Under the pieces are notes generated by a model that worked only from the letters and a program-made list of their open reading frames with translations, ran no database searches and was not told where the DNA came from. From 66-474 sp040388785 (lineage in GTDB: Bacteria > Pseudomonadota > Gammaproteobacteria > Xanthomonadales > Rhodanobacteraceae): DNA of 64,000 nucleotides. The translations under genes and the position numbers were made by a program. Each line of letters starts with the position of its first letter. Position 1 is the stretch's first letter. Location of the stretch: the NCBI GenBank assembly GCA_040388785.1, contig JAZKBD010000025.1, positions 25,894 to 89,893 of the forward strand, in the 5' to 3' direction. Positions 1 to 7,536 of this stretch are shown piece after piece.

Positions 1-2
1 CG

Positions 3-113
3 CTGTCGCACGAAATCGTGATCGAGCGTGTGAGCTTGCTGGAGAAGTCCGGCGGCAAGCGCGAGGTGAAGGGCGGAAAACGGGCGGCACGCAAACCGGT
101 TCGCGCGCGATGA
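3..113 (+). CDS. moaC: MoaC, cyclic pyranopterin monophosphate synthase (3' end only)
   Basis: Only the last 36 codons are in the window; the 5' part lies outside. The visible tail contains LSHEIVIERVSLLEKSGGK, which matches the conserved C-terminal strand and LxKSGGK ending of MoaC, followed by a basic extension (KGGKRAARKPVRAR). MoaC acts with MoaA in the first step of molybdenum cofactor synthesis, turning the GTP-derived cyclic intermediate into cyclic pyranopterin monophosphate. The stop overlaps the moaD start as ATGA, so moaC, moaD and moaE form one transcription unit that supplies and then sulfurates the pterin. Confidence 0.85.
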   Translation: MSHEIVIERVSLLEKSGGKREVKGGKRAARKPVRAR

Positions 114-349
114 AATACCGCTTGCTGTATTTCGCGTCGTTGTGCGACGCCGCGGGTTGCGCCGAAGAATCGGTTGCGAGTGATTCCACCGATCCACGCA
201 CGCTGTACGCGGAGCTTGTGGCGCGCCACGGCTTCACCTTCACGCCGGATCGCCTGCGTGTCGCGGTCAACGGCGCGTTCACCGACTGGAATCACCCGCT
301 CGCCGACAACGACGAAGTGGTGTTCCTGCCGCCGGTGAGTGGCGGCTGA
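110..349 (+). CDS. moaD: MoaD, molybdopterin synthase sulfur-carrier subunit
   Basis: 79 residues, the usual size of this ubiquitin-like sulfur carrier. It ends in PPVSGG: the C-terminal Gly-Gly is adenylated and thiocarboxylated (by MoeB-type enzymes) so that MoaD can donate sulfur to cyclic pyranopterin monophosphate inside the MoaD-MoaE heterotetramer. The ATG overlaps the moaC stop (ATGA) and the moaE ATG follows one base after its stop, so the synthase subunits are made together. The beta-grasp features NGAFTDWNHPLADNDEVVFLP match MoaD. Nothing is unusual. Confidence 0.93.
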   Translation: MKYRLLYFASLCDAAGCAEESVASDSTDPRTLYAELVARHGFTFTPDRLRVAVNGAFTDWNHPLADNDEVVFLPPVSGG

Positions 350-350
350 G

Positions 351-779
351 ATGTTCTCGATCAGCGCAACGCCGATCGATGTCGCGCGCCTGCAACGCGA
401 ACTCGAAGCCAGCGGCGTGGGCGCGGTGGTCTGTTTCGAAGGCCGCGTGCGCGACCACAACGATGGTCGTGCGGTCGACGGGCTTTCGTACCAGGCGTAT
501 GTCGAACTGGCCGAAACCGAAGGGCAGCGCATCGTCGACGAGGCGCGCGACAAGTTCGCGGTGGAGCATGTCGTTTGCGTGCACCGGATCGGCGATCTCG
601 CGTTGGGTGACATCGCCGTATGGTCCGGCGTGTCGGCGGGCCATCGCGCGGCCGCATTCGATGCTTGCCGTTACGTCATCGATCAGGTCAAGGCGCGCGT
701 GCCGATCTGGAAGCGCGAGCACTACGTCGATGGCGAATCAGGCTGGCTGCATCCGGACGGTACGCCACTTATCCGGTGA
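351..779 (+). CDS. moaE: MoaE, molybdopterin synthase catalytic subunit
   Basis: 142 residues from the ATG at 351. An in-frame ATG at 339 lies inside moaD and would add only MAAE, so 351 is preferred. MoaE inserts two sulfurs, delivered by MoaD, into cyclic pyranopterin monophosphate. Family features visible: the VVCFEGRVRDHNDGRAV segment, LSYQAYVELAE, the HRIGDLALGDIAVW strand, and the catalytic region ending AFDACRYVIDQVKARVPIWKRE with its conserved lysines. It closes the moaC-moaD-moaE run. The next gene is convergent on minus and its 3' end overlaps moaE by 11 bases. Confidence 0.95.
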   Translation: MFSISATPIDVARLQRELEASGVGAVVCFEGRVRDHNDGRAVDGLSYQAYVELAETEGQRIVDEARDKFAVEHVVCVHRIGDLALGDIAVWSGVSAGHRAAAFDACRYVIDQVKARVPIWKREHYVDGESGWLHPDGTPLIR

Positions 780-1263
780 GCCGGGCCGTGTCGATGCGCG
801 CCAGCAGCCATTGCAATCCGGCCAGGTGTTGCTGGTCGTGGCTGCACAGCAGGTGGACCAATCCAATGGCCGTCACCGCAACGCCATCGAATTCGGCGGT
901 CCGCGCACGTTGTTGCGGGGTCAGTCCCGAGATCAGGTCGAGCGTGATGGCGCGGGCGCGGCGAAATGATGCAAACACCTTCGCCGAATCGGCAATCGCA
1001 TAGTTGCGTTCGCGCGCGAGCATTTCACTATCGAGATTGAGCAACGTCGGATTCGTTTCCTCCAGCGTGCGCCGGAAGCGGACATGGTAGCCGTCGATTT
1101 CGACATCGCGCACATGGCAGATCTGTTCGATCGGCGTGAACGGTTCACTCGGTATGCCGCTCCACCACGCGGGACGCCAATTCGAAAATTCCACCGGCAC
1201 TTCCGCGTAATACGCTTCGAGCTTGTCGGGGAATTCGGCCAGCGCCGCAAGGGTCGTGTTCAT
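769..1263 (-). CDS. DinB-superfamily protein
   Basis: 164 residues from ATG 1263. An upstream in-frame ATG at 1329 exists, but MNTTLAALAEFPDKLEAYY is the natural helix start. The fold signature is that of the DinB/YfiT four-helix family: a WRPAWWSGIPSEPFTPIEQICHV region carrying one metal-type His, and HLLCSHDQQHLAGL near the C-terminus with the paired His. Members are metal-binding proteins, some of them bacillithiol- or mycothiol-dependent transferases; the substrate here cannot be read from sequence. It lies downstream of the 4.5S RNA on the same strand and converges on moaE. Confidence 0.75.
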   Translation of the reverse strand: MNTTLAALAEFPDKLEAYYAEVPVEFSNWRPAWWSGIPSEPFTPIEQICHVRDVEIDGYHVRFRRTLEETNPTLLNLDSEMLARERNYAIADSAKVFASFRRARAITLDLISGLTPQQRARTAEFDGVAVTAIGLVHLLCSHDQQHLAGLQWLLARIDTARLTG

Positions 1264-1356
1264 GGTCGTGGGCCGCGTTGTCGTCAGCGCCTGAACGTGG
1301 GAGCGCGTGCGCGGGTTTCCAATGCCCAAACGGCAGGAAGTTCGTGCGCATCATCG

Positions 1357-1462
1357 AAAATGGCGGTAGCCCCGCCAGCGGAGTCGACCAATACCGTTGC
1401 TGCCTTCCGGCCCTGGCGGGATTTTCGATCTATCGTCGCGGAGGCACCGACGGGGCCACCAT
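1357..1462 (-). ncRNA. ffs: 4.5S / signal recognition particle RNA
   Basis: Read on minus, the region holds the near-invariant SRP domain IV core GCCAGGGCCGGAAGGCAGCA, the Ffh-binding asymmetric and symmetric loops. The ends pair: TGGTGG with CCGCCA and CCCCG with CGGGG, followed by TTTT at the 3' end. Length is about 105 nt, typical of the small bacterial SRP RNA. It forms the particle that targets membrane proteins to SecYEG together with Ffh. It sits 160 bp downstream of tRNA-Ser on the same strand and near dnaX, a linkage also known in pseudomonads. End points are estimated from pairing. Confidence 0.88.
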
Positions 1463-1491
1463 AGACATTGGCGGAGAGGGCGGGATTGTTC

Positions 1492-1507
1492 GCATCATCC
1501 CTGATGC
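1492..1507. repeat. Short REP-like palindrome (copy 1)
   Basis: GCATCA-TCCC-TGATGC is a perfect 6-bp stem with a 4-base loop, between tRNA-Ser and the 4.5S RNA. Read on minus the loop is GGGA, the same loop and near-same stem as the palindromes at 1830-1847 and 14608-14625. Its function is unknown; it may be a dispersed palindromic repeat or stabilise the transcript end. Confidence 0.45.
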
Positions 1508-1545
1508 TCACCCCTCGCTGCGCTCGGGGCCAACCTTCGGTTGTC

Positions 1546-1568
1546 CAAATTCGTTCCAGACGAATTTG
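1546..1568. repeat. 9-bp-stem hairpin between tRNA-Ser and 4.5S RNA
   Basis: CAAATTCGT-TCCAG-ACGAATTTG is a perfect inverted repeat with a 5-base loop. It lies about 55 bp beyond the tRNA-Ser 3' end in the direction of transcription (minus). There is no T tract, so it is more likely a processing or stability hairpin, or a repeat, than an intrinsic terminator. Confidence 0.5.
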
Positions 1569-1621
1569 TCGAACCCGCGGGTTCTCACCCGCCCTTGTGT
1601 ATCTCCTGAATTTTCTGAAAC

Positions 1622-1706
1622 TGGCGGAGAGGAAGGGATTCGAACCCTTGAAGCGGGGTNNNNNNNNNNTCCAGGCGTGCTCCTTCGACCGCTCGGACAC
1701 CTCTCC
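1622..1706 (-). tRNA. tRNA-Ser (anticodon GGA), interrupted by an assembly gap
   Basis: On minus, the acceptor GGAGAGG pairs with CCTCTCC, followed by discriminator G and an encoded CCA. The D arm (TCCGAGCGGTCGAAGGA) and T arm (AAGGG-TTCGAAT-CCCTT) are intact. The anticodon loop begins CCTGGA, so the anticodon is GGA (Ser). Ten N replace the 3' half of the anticodon arm and part of the long variable arm. At the 85 bases drawn, the gene is a few bases shorter than a normal tRNA-Ser, so the true gap is probably longer than shown. A run of N inside a class II tRNA suggests a contig join rather than a biological break. Confidence 0.9.
1660..1669. other. Assembly gap (10 N) within tRNA-Ser
   Basis: Ten N, a conventional placeholder. 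It falls in the anticodon/variable arm of the tRNA. The real length is unknown. Confidence 0.95.
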
Positions 1707-1806
1707 GAACCGCGTTGCCGCTCGCGGCGGACTGCGCAGGATAACGGGCATGGGGAATGCACACAAGACAAACCCTGCTCGCGCTTGGTCTCGCCGCCCT
1801 TACTTG

Positions 1807-1829
1807 GCACAATGGGTGGTGAATTGTGC
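1807..1829. repeat. Inverted repeat upstream of dnaX
   Basis: GCACAAT and ATTGTGC form perfect 7-bp arms around 9 bases, about 110 bp before the dnaX start. The spacing is like that of an operator for a dimeric regulator, but no regulator is implied by neighbours. It abuts a second palindrome at 1830-1847. The 1707-1940 stretch otherwise holds no gene and should contain the dnaX promoter (plus) and the tRNA-Ser promoter (minus). Confidence 0.35.
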
Positions 1830-1847
1830 GATCGTCCCTGATCGCTG
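1830..1847. repeat. Short REP-like palindrome (copy 2)
   Basis: GCGATCG-TCCC-TGATCGC, a 7-bp stem with one mismatch and a 4-base loop. Read on minus it is almost identical, including flanks, to the palindrome at 14608-14625, and related to 1492-1507. Confidence 0.45.
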
Positions 1848-1940
1848 CTTCGATGAAGTTGCTCGATCCCGCTTGCATCCCGAGTTGCCCACCCCCAGAA
1901 CGGCCATCCGTGGCCTGACTTTCCACGAAAGCTTCTGCCC

Positions 1941-3581
1941 ATGAGTTATCAGGTTCTCGCTCGCAAATGGCGTCCGAAGCAGTTCGATGAACTGGTCGGG
2001 CAGGAGCACGTCGTCAAGGCGCTGAGCCATGCGCTGGATTCCGGGCGTGTGCACCACGCGTATCTGTTCACCGGCACGCGCGGCGTGGGCAAGACCACCA
2101 TCGCGCGCATCTTCGCGAAGTCACTGAACTGCGAGCGCGGCATGTCGGCGCATCCCTGCGGCGAGTGCGCGATCTGCAAGGCCGTCGATGCCGGTCGATT
2201 CGTGGATTTGATCGAAATCGACGCGGCCAGCAATACCGGCGTCGATGATGTGCGCGAAGTGATCGAGAACGCGCAGTACGCCCCGGCGCAGGGCCGCTAC
2301 AAGGTGTACCTGGTGGATGAGGTGCACATGCTCTCGAAGAGCGCCTTCAACGCGCTGTTGAAGACGCTGGAAGAACCACCCGAACACGTGAAGTTCCTGC
2401 TGGCGACGACCGATCCGCAGAAGCTGCCGGTGACGGTGTTGTCGCGCTGCCTGAAGTTCGGGTTGAAGCGCTTGTTGCCGGAACAGATCGCGGGACAGAT
2501 GCGGATGATCCTGGGCAAGGAGGGTGTCGGCTTCGACGACGGCGCGATCGAGGCGCTCGCGCGCGGCGCCGACGGTTCGCTGCGCGACGGCTTGTCATTG
2601 CTCGACCAGGCGATCGCACACGGTGGCGGCGCGCTGCGCGCGGATGATGTGCGCGCGATGCTGGGCACGATCGCCGACAATGACGTCGGTGCGTTGCTGC
2701 GTGCGCTGGCCGATGGCGACGGCAAGGCGTTGATGGACGAGGCCGAACGCATTGCCGGCTTGTCGCCCGATTTCGCGGTGGTGCTGGAACAACTCGCGAC
2801 CGCGCTGCATCGCATCCAGTTGCGGCAACTGGTGCCGGGCTTTGCCGGCGACGAAGCCGAGCGCGAAGTGCTGGACGCGTTGGCCGGCAGGATCGATCCG
2901 GCGGACGTGCAGGTCTGGTACCAGTTCGCGCTCAATGGCCGGCGCGATTTGCCGTTCGCGCCCGACGTGCGTTCGGGATTCGAAATGACCCTGCTGCGGA
3001 TGCTGGCGTTCCGCGGTGCCGAAGCAGGTGGCGACGGCGGCGCAGCACAGCGCGTTTCGCAACCGGTGCACGAAAGTTCTGCGCCGCGCCGGCCGGCAAC
3101 GATTGCTTCGCCGGCGCCCACGCCGCGCGCGGAAACGCGGGTCGCCGAGCACCCCGCGCCCGCGCAACCTCGCGGCGCCACGCCGCGCATCGATGGTCTC
3201 GCCGATTGGGAAGCCTGGATCCAGTTGGCCGGGTTGGGCGGTCCGGTGGGATTGCTCGCGCAACACGCGGTGCCGAAATCGTTCGAAGGCGACGTCCTGA
3301 CGCTGGCATTGAAACCGGAACACACGATTTTCTGCAGCGATGCCTTGTGCAGGCAGTTGCAGGACCGGTTGGGCGACGCCATCGAACGCAAGCTGCGCGT
3401 GCGCATCGTGCACGAGGCAGTCGCGGAAACGCCGGCGACGCGTGCAGCCAGGGCGCGATCCGACGAGCAGGCCGCGGCGGAGCGTTCGATCGCCGACGAT
3501 CCCATCATCCAGGACATGCAGCGCCAGTTCGGCGCGCAGATCATTCCCGACAGCATTCGACCCGCAGGTAACCGGACATGA
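1941..3581 (+). CDS. dnaX: DNA polymerase III subunit gamma/tau (clamp-loader ATPase)
   Basis: 546 residues. AAA+ clamp-loader subunit that opens and loads the beta clamp; its C-terminal tau part ties the loader to polymerase. Visible motifs: Walker A GTRGVGKT at 45-52, the DnaX zinc module C64-C73-C76-C79, Walker B YLVDEVHM at about 123-130, sensor 1 ATTD at 155-158, and the SRC motif at 168-170. A Pro/Ala-rich linker (about 355-425) leads to a short domain-V-like tail, giving a protein shorter than E. coli tau (643). No A-rich slippery heptamer was seen, so a programmed gamma product is not evident. The stop overlaps the ebfC start (ATGA). Confidence 0.95.
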   Translation: MSYQVLARKWRPKQFDELVGQEHVVKALSHALDSGRVHHAYLFTGTRGVGKTTIARIFAKSLNCERGMSAHPCGECAICKAVDAGRFVDLIEIDAASNTGVDDVREVIENAQYAPAQGRYKVYLVDEVHMLSKSAFNALLKTLEEPPEHVKFLLATTDPQKLPVTVLSRCLKFGLKRLLPEQIAGQMRMILGKEGVGFDDGAIEALARGADGSLRDGLSLLDQAIAHGGGALRADDVRAMLGTIADNDVGALLRALADGDGKALMDEAERIAGLSPDFAVVLEQLATALHRIQLRQLVPGFAGDEAEREVLDALAGRIDPADVQVWYQFALNGRRDLPFAPDVRSGFEMTLLRMLAFRGAEAGGDGGAAQRVSQPVHESSAPRRPATIASPAPTPRAETRVAEHPAPAQPRGATPRIDGLADWEAWIQLAGLGGPVGLLAQHAVPKSFEGDVLTLALKPEHTIFCSDALCRQLQDRLGDAIERKLRVRIVHEAVAETPATRAARARSDEQAAAERSIADDPIIQDMQRQFGAQIIPDSIRPAGNRT

Positions 3582-3901
3582 AAGGGCAAATCGGACAATT
3601 GATGCAACAGGCGCAGCAGATGCAGGAGAACCTCAAGCGCGCGCAGGAAGAAATCGCGAAGCTGGAAGTCACCGGCAGCGCCGGAGGCGGCATGGTGGAA
3701 GTCACCATGAGTGGCCGCCACGAAGTGCGCCGCGTGCGCATCGACCGCAAGATGATGGCGGACGATCCGGAGATGGCCGAAGACATGGTGGCCGCGGCGG
3801 TCAACGACGCCGTCAACAAGGTCGCCGAAGCCAGCCAGCAGAAACTCGGCAGCGTCAGTTCGGGGATGAGCCTGCCTCCCGGTTTCAAGCTGCCGTTCTG
3901 A
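3578..3901 (+). CDS. ebfC: YbaB/EbfC nucleoid-associated protein
   Basis: 107 residues, family length. Small DNA-binding protein that forms a tweezer-shaped dimer. It starts with the Gln-rich helix KGQIGQLMQQAQQMQENL, then the conserved GSAGGGMVEVTMSGRHEVRRVRID core and the MSLPPGFKLPF ending. The dnaX-ebfC-recR order is conserved across many bacteria, which links this protein loosely to replication and repair. The start overlaps the dnaX stop; recR begins three bases after its stop. Confidence 0.93.
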   Translation: MKGQIGQLMQQAQQMQENLKRAQEEIAKLEVTGSAGGGMVEVTMSGRHEVRRVRIDRKMMADDPEMAEDMVAAAVNDAVNKVAEASQQKLGSVSSGMSLPPGFKLPF

Positions 3902-3904
3902 TTC

Positions 3905-4510
3905 ATGGCCCGCGATTCCAATCTGCTTGCCGAGTTGATCGAAGCGCTGCGCTGCCTGCCCGGCGTTGGCGCCAAGAGCGCGCAACGCATGGTGTTCCAC
4001 TTGCTGGAACGCGATCGCGAAGGCGGCGTGCGCCTGGCCGGCGTGTTGCAACAGGCGATGCAACGCATCGGCCATTGCAAGTCGTGCCGCAATTTCAGTG
4101 AATCGGACTACTGCGCGATCTGCGCGAACGCGTCGCGTGATGCCGCGCTGTTGTGCGTGGTGGAAACGCCCGCCGACCTCTTGGCGATCGAGCAGGCCAC
4201 CGGTTATCGGGGCCGCTATTTCGTGCTGATGGGACGGCTGTCGCCGCTGGACGGCCTGGGTCCGTCCGAACTCGGCGTCGAGTTGCTGACGCGCCGGCTC
4301 GGCGACGGCGAGGTGCGCGAGCTGGTGATCGCGACCAATCCCACCGTGGAAGGTGAGGCGACCGCGCACTGGCTCGGCCAACTCGCGCGCGCCGCGGGCG
4401 TGCGCGCCACACGGCTCGCGCACGGCGTGCCGCTGGGTGGCGAACTGGAATACGTCGACCGCGGCACGCTGGCGCATGCGTTCGGCTCGCGCCATTCACT
4501 CGATGATTGA
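3905..4510 (+). CDS. recR: Recombination mediator RecR
   Basis: 201 residues, standard size. With RecO (and RecF) it loads RecA on SSB-coated gapped DNA. Domains in order: helix-hairpin-helix (about 8-34, LIEALRCLPGVGAKSAQRM), Cys4 zinc finger C58-C61-C70-C73, and Toprim domain from about 81 (LCVVETPADLLAIE, then GRLSPLDGLGP), ending with the Walker-B-like tail. All key residues are present. It is third in the dnaX-ebfC-recR unit and ten bases separate it from the HIT gene. Confidence 0.96.
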   Translation: MARDSNLLAELIEALRCLPGVGAKSAQRMVFHLLERDREGGVRLAGVLQQAMQRIGHCKSCRNFSESDYCAICANASRDAALLCVVETPADLLAIEQATGYRGRYFVLMGRLSPLDGLGPSELGVELLTRRLGDGEVRELVIATNPTVEGEATAHWLGQLARAAGVRATRLAHGVPLGGELEYVDRGTLAHAFGSRHSLDD

Positions 4511-4519
4511 GGTTCAGGC

Positions 4520-4867
4520 ATGACCGACACCATCTTCGACAAGATCATCCGCCGCGAGATTCCGGCCGACATCGTGTACGAGGACGATGACATCCTCGCG
4601 TTCCGCGACATCCATCCGCAGGCGCCGGTGCACGTTCTCTTCATCCCGAAGAAGAAGTCGTTCGCGACCTTGAACGATTGCACGGAAGCGGACGCGCCGC
4701 TGCTCGGCAAACTGCTGCTGGCGGCGTCCGCCTATGCCAAACGCGAAGGCTTCGCCGATGACGGCTATCGCTGCGTGATCAACTGCAACCGCGGCGGCGG
4801 CCAGACGGTGTTCTACCTGCACGTGCACCTGATGGCGGGCAAGCAGATGCCGGAACGCTTGTCCTGA
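4520..4867 (+). CDS. hinT: HIT-family (HinT-like) purine nucleoside phosphoramidase
   Basis: 115 residues. Hydrolyses AMP-lysine/AMP-NH2-type phosphoramidates, as HINT proteins do. The FDKIIRREIPADIVYEDD start, the AFRDIHPQAPVHVLFIPKK core and GGGQTVFYLHVHLMAGKQM near the end are family hallmarks. The HIT triad normally reads H-x-H-x-H; here the first position is Tyr (Y99), while the two catalytic His (H101, H103) are kept, so activity is still expected. Likely co-transcribed with recR; a hairpin follows directly. Confidence 0.88.
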   Translation: MTDTIFDKIIRREIPADIVYEDDDILAFRDIHPQAPVHVLFIPKKKSFATLNDCTEADAPLLGKLLLAASAYAKREGFADDGYRCVINCNRGGGQTVFYLHVHLMAGKQMPERLS

Positions 4868-4873
4868 GGCAAG

Positions 4874-4895
4874 GACGCCCGCTTGCGCGGGCGTC
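4874..4895. terminator. Hairpin terminator between hinT and slp
   Basis: GACGCCCGC-TTGC-GCGGGCGTC, a perfect 9-bp GC-rich stem with a 4-base loop, in the convergent gap between hinT (plus) and the lipoprotein gene (minus). Only a weak T run follows (TTGCTATT). It may serve both strands. Confidence 0.65.
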
Positions 4896-4913
4896 TTGCT
4901 ATTGAGCGAACCC

Positions 4914-5510
4914 TCAGCTCTTCTTCGGCGGTGGCGGCGGCGGTGGACGCGGCACCACGATGACGCGCGGCGGATAGGCCCAAGGACCGTAGCCCCAGCC
5001 ACCACAACCCCAGCCTGACCAGAACGGATCGCAGGGACCCCACGGGCCCCAGGGCGACGGCGTTTCCATGTACAGCGGCCGCTTCGGCCACAGGTAAATC
5101 GTGTTGGCGGCCACGCGCGGATAGGTGTAGTCGTACTCGCCGATCTTGTGCTGGACGGTACCGTCGAGGGTGCCAGTCACGGTGATCTCGCGGCCCTTGG
5201 CGAACACTTCGGGATCGTAGAAACCCTGCTTGCACGCGACGAAGCGGCCGAGGCCCTGTTCGTTGCTGCGGTCCGGGCGCGCCTGCGAATCGAGTGGCTC
5301 GGCCAGCACGTAGAAGCAAGTCTGCTGCTCGCGCGGCTCGGTCTGGATGATCTGCCCGCCCCATCGCACGGGCGCCGAACTGGCGGTGCCGCTGCGCGCC
5401 GATTCGAGCGACACGGGCGCGTAGTTGCCTTGCAGCGGCTGGGGGATCGTGGCGCAGCCACCCAAGGCCAACGCGCCCAAGACGGAAACAAACAAGACAC
5501 GACGTGACAT
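4914..5510 (-). CDS. Slp-family outer-membrane lipoprotein
   Basis: 198 residues from ATG 5510. A signal peptide with lipobox LGGC (Cys19) follows MSRRVLFVSVLGALA, so the protein is lipidated. The body (VRWGGQIIQTEPREQQTCFYVLAEPLD, then FVACKQGFYDPEVFAKGREITVTGTLDG and the IGEYDYTYPRVAANTIYLWP segment) matches the Slp starvation lipoprotein family. The C-terminus is low-complexity Trp/Gly/Pro (WGPWGPCDPFWSGWGCGGW) ending in an eight-Pro run and KKS. Role: envelope lipoprotein, precise function unknown. It is convergent to hinT, and 34 bp separate it from the transglutaminase gene upstream on the same strand. Confidence 0.85.
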   Translation of the reverse strand: MSRRVLFVSVLGALALGGCATIPQPLQGNYAPVSLESARSGTASSAPVRWGGQIIQTEPREQQTCFYVLAEPLDSQARPDRSNEQGLGRFVACKQGFYDPEVFAKGREITVTGTLDGTVQHKIGEYDYTYPRVAANTIYLWPKRPLYMETPSPWGPWGPCDPFWSGWGCGGWGYGPWAYPPRVIVVPRPPPPPPPKKS

Positions 5511-5544
5511 GGCAAGCCTCCGGGAAACGTGATCCCTTCCGACG

Positions 5545-7536
5545 TCATTTGACCACACGGCGCGGATGGAAATTGCGAATGGCCCGCAGGAACGCACGAA
5601 TCCGTTCAGGCGGCGGTTCGGCAAGGGCATAGCGCAATTCCAGGTAATCCGTCGCCAGCGCCCGCAACGGTTGCGCCGAGGCGGGCAACGACAGGATACA
5701 GCGATGATAGAAATCGCGCGGACCTTCACCGGTGCCGCGCACGATGCCGATGCGCGCCAGCCGGCGCTGCAGGCGCAGTTGCGCGGCAGCCAGCGCGTCG
5801 CGTGGTTTGTGGCGTGGGCGCAGCGACGCGAGCAACGCGCCGAAACCGAGCGCGAGGAACACGGCGATGGCGAGCGCAATGCCCAGCATCTGCGCGGTCG
5901 CGTGTTCGATGCCGAAGGGGCGGAACAGGTGGCCCTGGTCCAGCGCATCGAACCCGACCACCGTCTGTCCCCACCAGAGGTTGATCACGTCGAGGCGATT
6001 TTGCCACGGCATCCACCAGCTGCGGTTGCCGCCGCCGACGTCACCCGCGGCGCCGCCAGTGTCGGCAAGCACCACGCGGCTCACCGCGGCGGTCGGGTCG
6101 ACGCGCACCCAGCCGCGCCCCGCCAGCCACACTTCCGACCACGCGTGCGCATCGGATTGGCGGATCAGGAGATAGTGCGCGAACGCATTCCAGTAGCCGC
6201 CCTGGTAACCCACCACCACGCGCGCGGGAATGCCTGCGGCGCGCATCAGGAACGTGAAAGCGCTGGCGTAGTGTTCGCAAAAACCGGTTTTGGTGTTGAA
6301 CAGGAAATCATCGATGCTGTTGCGATCCAGCGGCGGCGCGTCGAGGTCGTACACGAAGCCGCCGTCGTGGAACAGCGCCAGCGCGTCGCGGATGATGGCG
6401 TCGTCGTTCGCACCGGCTTCGCTGCGCCAGCGTTCCGCGAGTGCGCGTGCACCCGGGTCGAATCCGTCCGGCAGTTCCAATGCGGTTGCGCGGAGGCGCG
6501 GATCGAGGCGCTCGGACGCAAGCCGGTAATCGACGGCGGAAGCGACGCGATAGTGGATGGCCTGGTCGATGGGTTTGTTCGACCACAGCGTGTGGTCGGG
6601 TCCCATCAGCGCGTCCTCCGGCGCATCGACCGGCACGTCGAGCGCGAACATCCAATGCTGGTGGCTGGGCAGCAACGTGACGTCGTAATGCGTGAGCGGA
6701 CCGCGCACGCCCACCGGCGCTGGCGGCCACGGTCGTCGCGCGGCATCGCCGGGCACCCACGCGCGGCCATCGAACGACCACAGCACCATGCCGCGGAAAT
6801 AGCGCAGGCTTTCCGATGGCGGCGCACCGTCGAAGCCGATGCGCATCGCGACGGCGTTGTCGGTCAACAGCGAATGCATGTCGCTGGGCGCCATGCGGTC
6901 GGTCATGCCGGTGCGCGCCTCGCCGTTGCCTTGCGCACCCCACAGAGGCGTCGCCAGGCGCGGTATCAGCAGGAAGCCCAACAGCGCGGCGGGCAGGCTG
7001 ACGCCCAGCAGCACCGTGCCGGTCCTGAATGCAGGCAACCAGCCCGACCATCCTGATCCACCGGGCAAGCCCGGTTCGAGCGCGCGCAAGGTCGCCAGCG
7101 CGGGCAACAGCATCAGGCCGACGATGATCGTGAAAGCCAGTCCCTGGTCGAACAGCAGTGCGCTCATCAGGATGAAGCAGGCGAAGCCGATCGCCATGCG
7201 CGCGTCCCGCACGCGTTCGCTTTCCAGCAGCTTCACGACCAGCAACCCGCATACGATTGCCGCGCCCGGTTCGCGTCCGAACGGCGTGCCGTACACCGCG
7301 ATCACGGCGGCCGGAACGGCGACCAGCAGCGCGACGCGCAACCACGCCGAAATGCGTCCGCGCTGGCGCCGGCGTTGCAGCCAGCGCGCGGCGAGGATCG
7401 CGGTGTACCACACCGGCATGTGCGGCGCGTGCGCCGCGAGCACGCAAAGGGTCGTGATGCACAACAACGTGAAGGGCAGCGGCGCGAGTTCGCTGGGCGT
7501 GCCATGCGTGCCCGCGGGAATGCGCGACGCCTTCAC
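5545..7536 (-). CDS. tgpA: TgpA-like membrane transglutaminase (DUF3488/transglutaminase-like)
   Basis: About 663 residues from GTG 7536, which overlaps the DUF58 stop as GTGA; longer in-frame starts would run deep into the DUF58 gene. The N-terminal third has several hydrophobic helices (DUF3488). A periplasmic transglutaminase-like core follows with Cys420 (GFCEHYASAF), His464 (SDAHAWSEVW) and Asp480 (VRVDPT). One more helix follows (TAQMLGIALAIAVFLALGFGALLA), then a C-terminal DUF4129-like tail. In Pseudomonas the homologue TgpA is essential and periplasmic. The order moxR-DUF58-tgpA is the classic arrangement of a system thought to fold or activate envelope proteins. Confidence 0.88.
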   Translation of the reverse strand: MKASRIPAGTHGTPSELAPLPFTLLCITTLCVLAAHAPHMPVWYTAILAARWLQRRRQRGRISAWLRVALLVAVPAAVIAVYGTPFGREPGAAIVCGLLVVKLLESERVRDARMAIGFACFILMSALLFDQGLAFTIIVGLMLLPALATLRALEPGLPGGSGWSGWLPAFRTGTVLLGVSLPAALLGFLLIPRLATPLWGAQGNGEARTGMTDRMAPSDMHSLLTDNAVAMRIGFDGAPPSESLRYFRGMVLWSFDGRAWVPGDAARRPWPPAPVGVRGPLTHYDVTLLPSHQHWMFALDVPVDAPEDALMGPDHTLWSNKPIDQAIHYRVASAVDYRLASERLDPRLRATALELPDGFDPGARALAERWRSEAGANDDAIIRDALALFHDGGFVYDLDAPPLDRNSIDDFLFNTKTGFCEHYASAFTFLMRAAGIPARVVVGYQGGYWNAFAHYLLIRQSDAHAWSEVWLAGRGWVRVDPTAAVSRVVLADTGGAAGDVGGGNRSWWMPWQNRLDVINLWWGQTVVGFDALDQGHLFRPFGIEHATAQMLGIALAIAVFLALGFGALLASLRPRHKPRDALAAAQLRLQRRLARIGIVRGTGEGPRDFYHRCILSLPASAQPLRALATDYLELRYALAEPPPERIRAFLRAIRNFHPRRVVK

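Noticed and set aside
1941..3581. Programmed -1 frameshift in dnaX
   Set aside because: No A AAA AAG-like slippery stretch or following stem was seen.
2297..4495. Very long open frame on minus opposite dnaX-ebfC-recR
   Set aside because: It is the antisense shadow of three well-identified genes; high GC removes stops. No RBS or homology.
5566..7056. Long plus-strand frame opposite the transglutaminase gene
   Set aside because: Shadow of tgpA; residue composition (His/Arg/Gln rich) is that of antisense translation.
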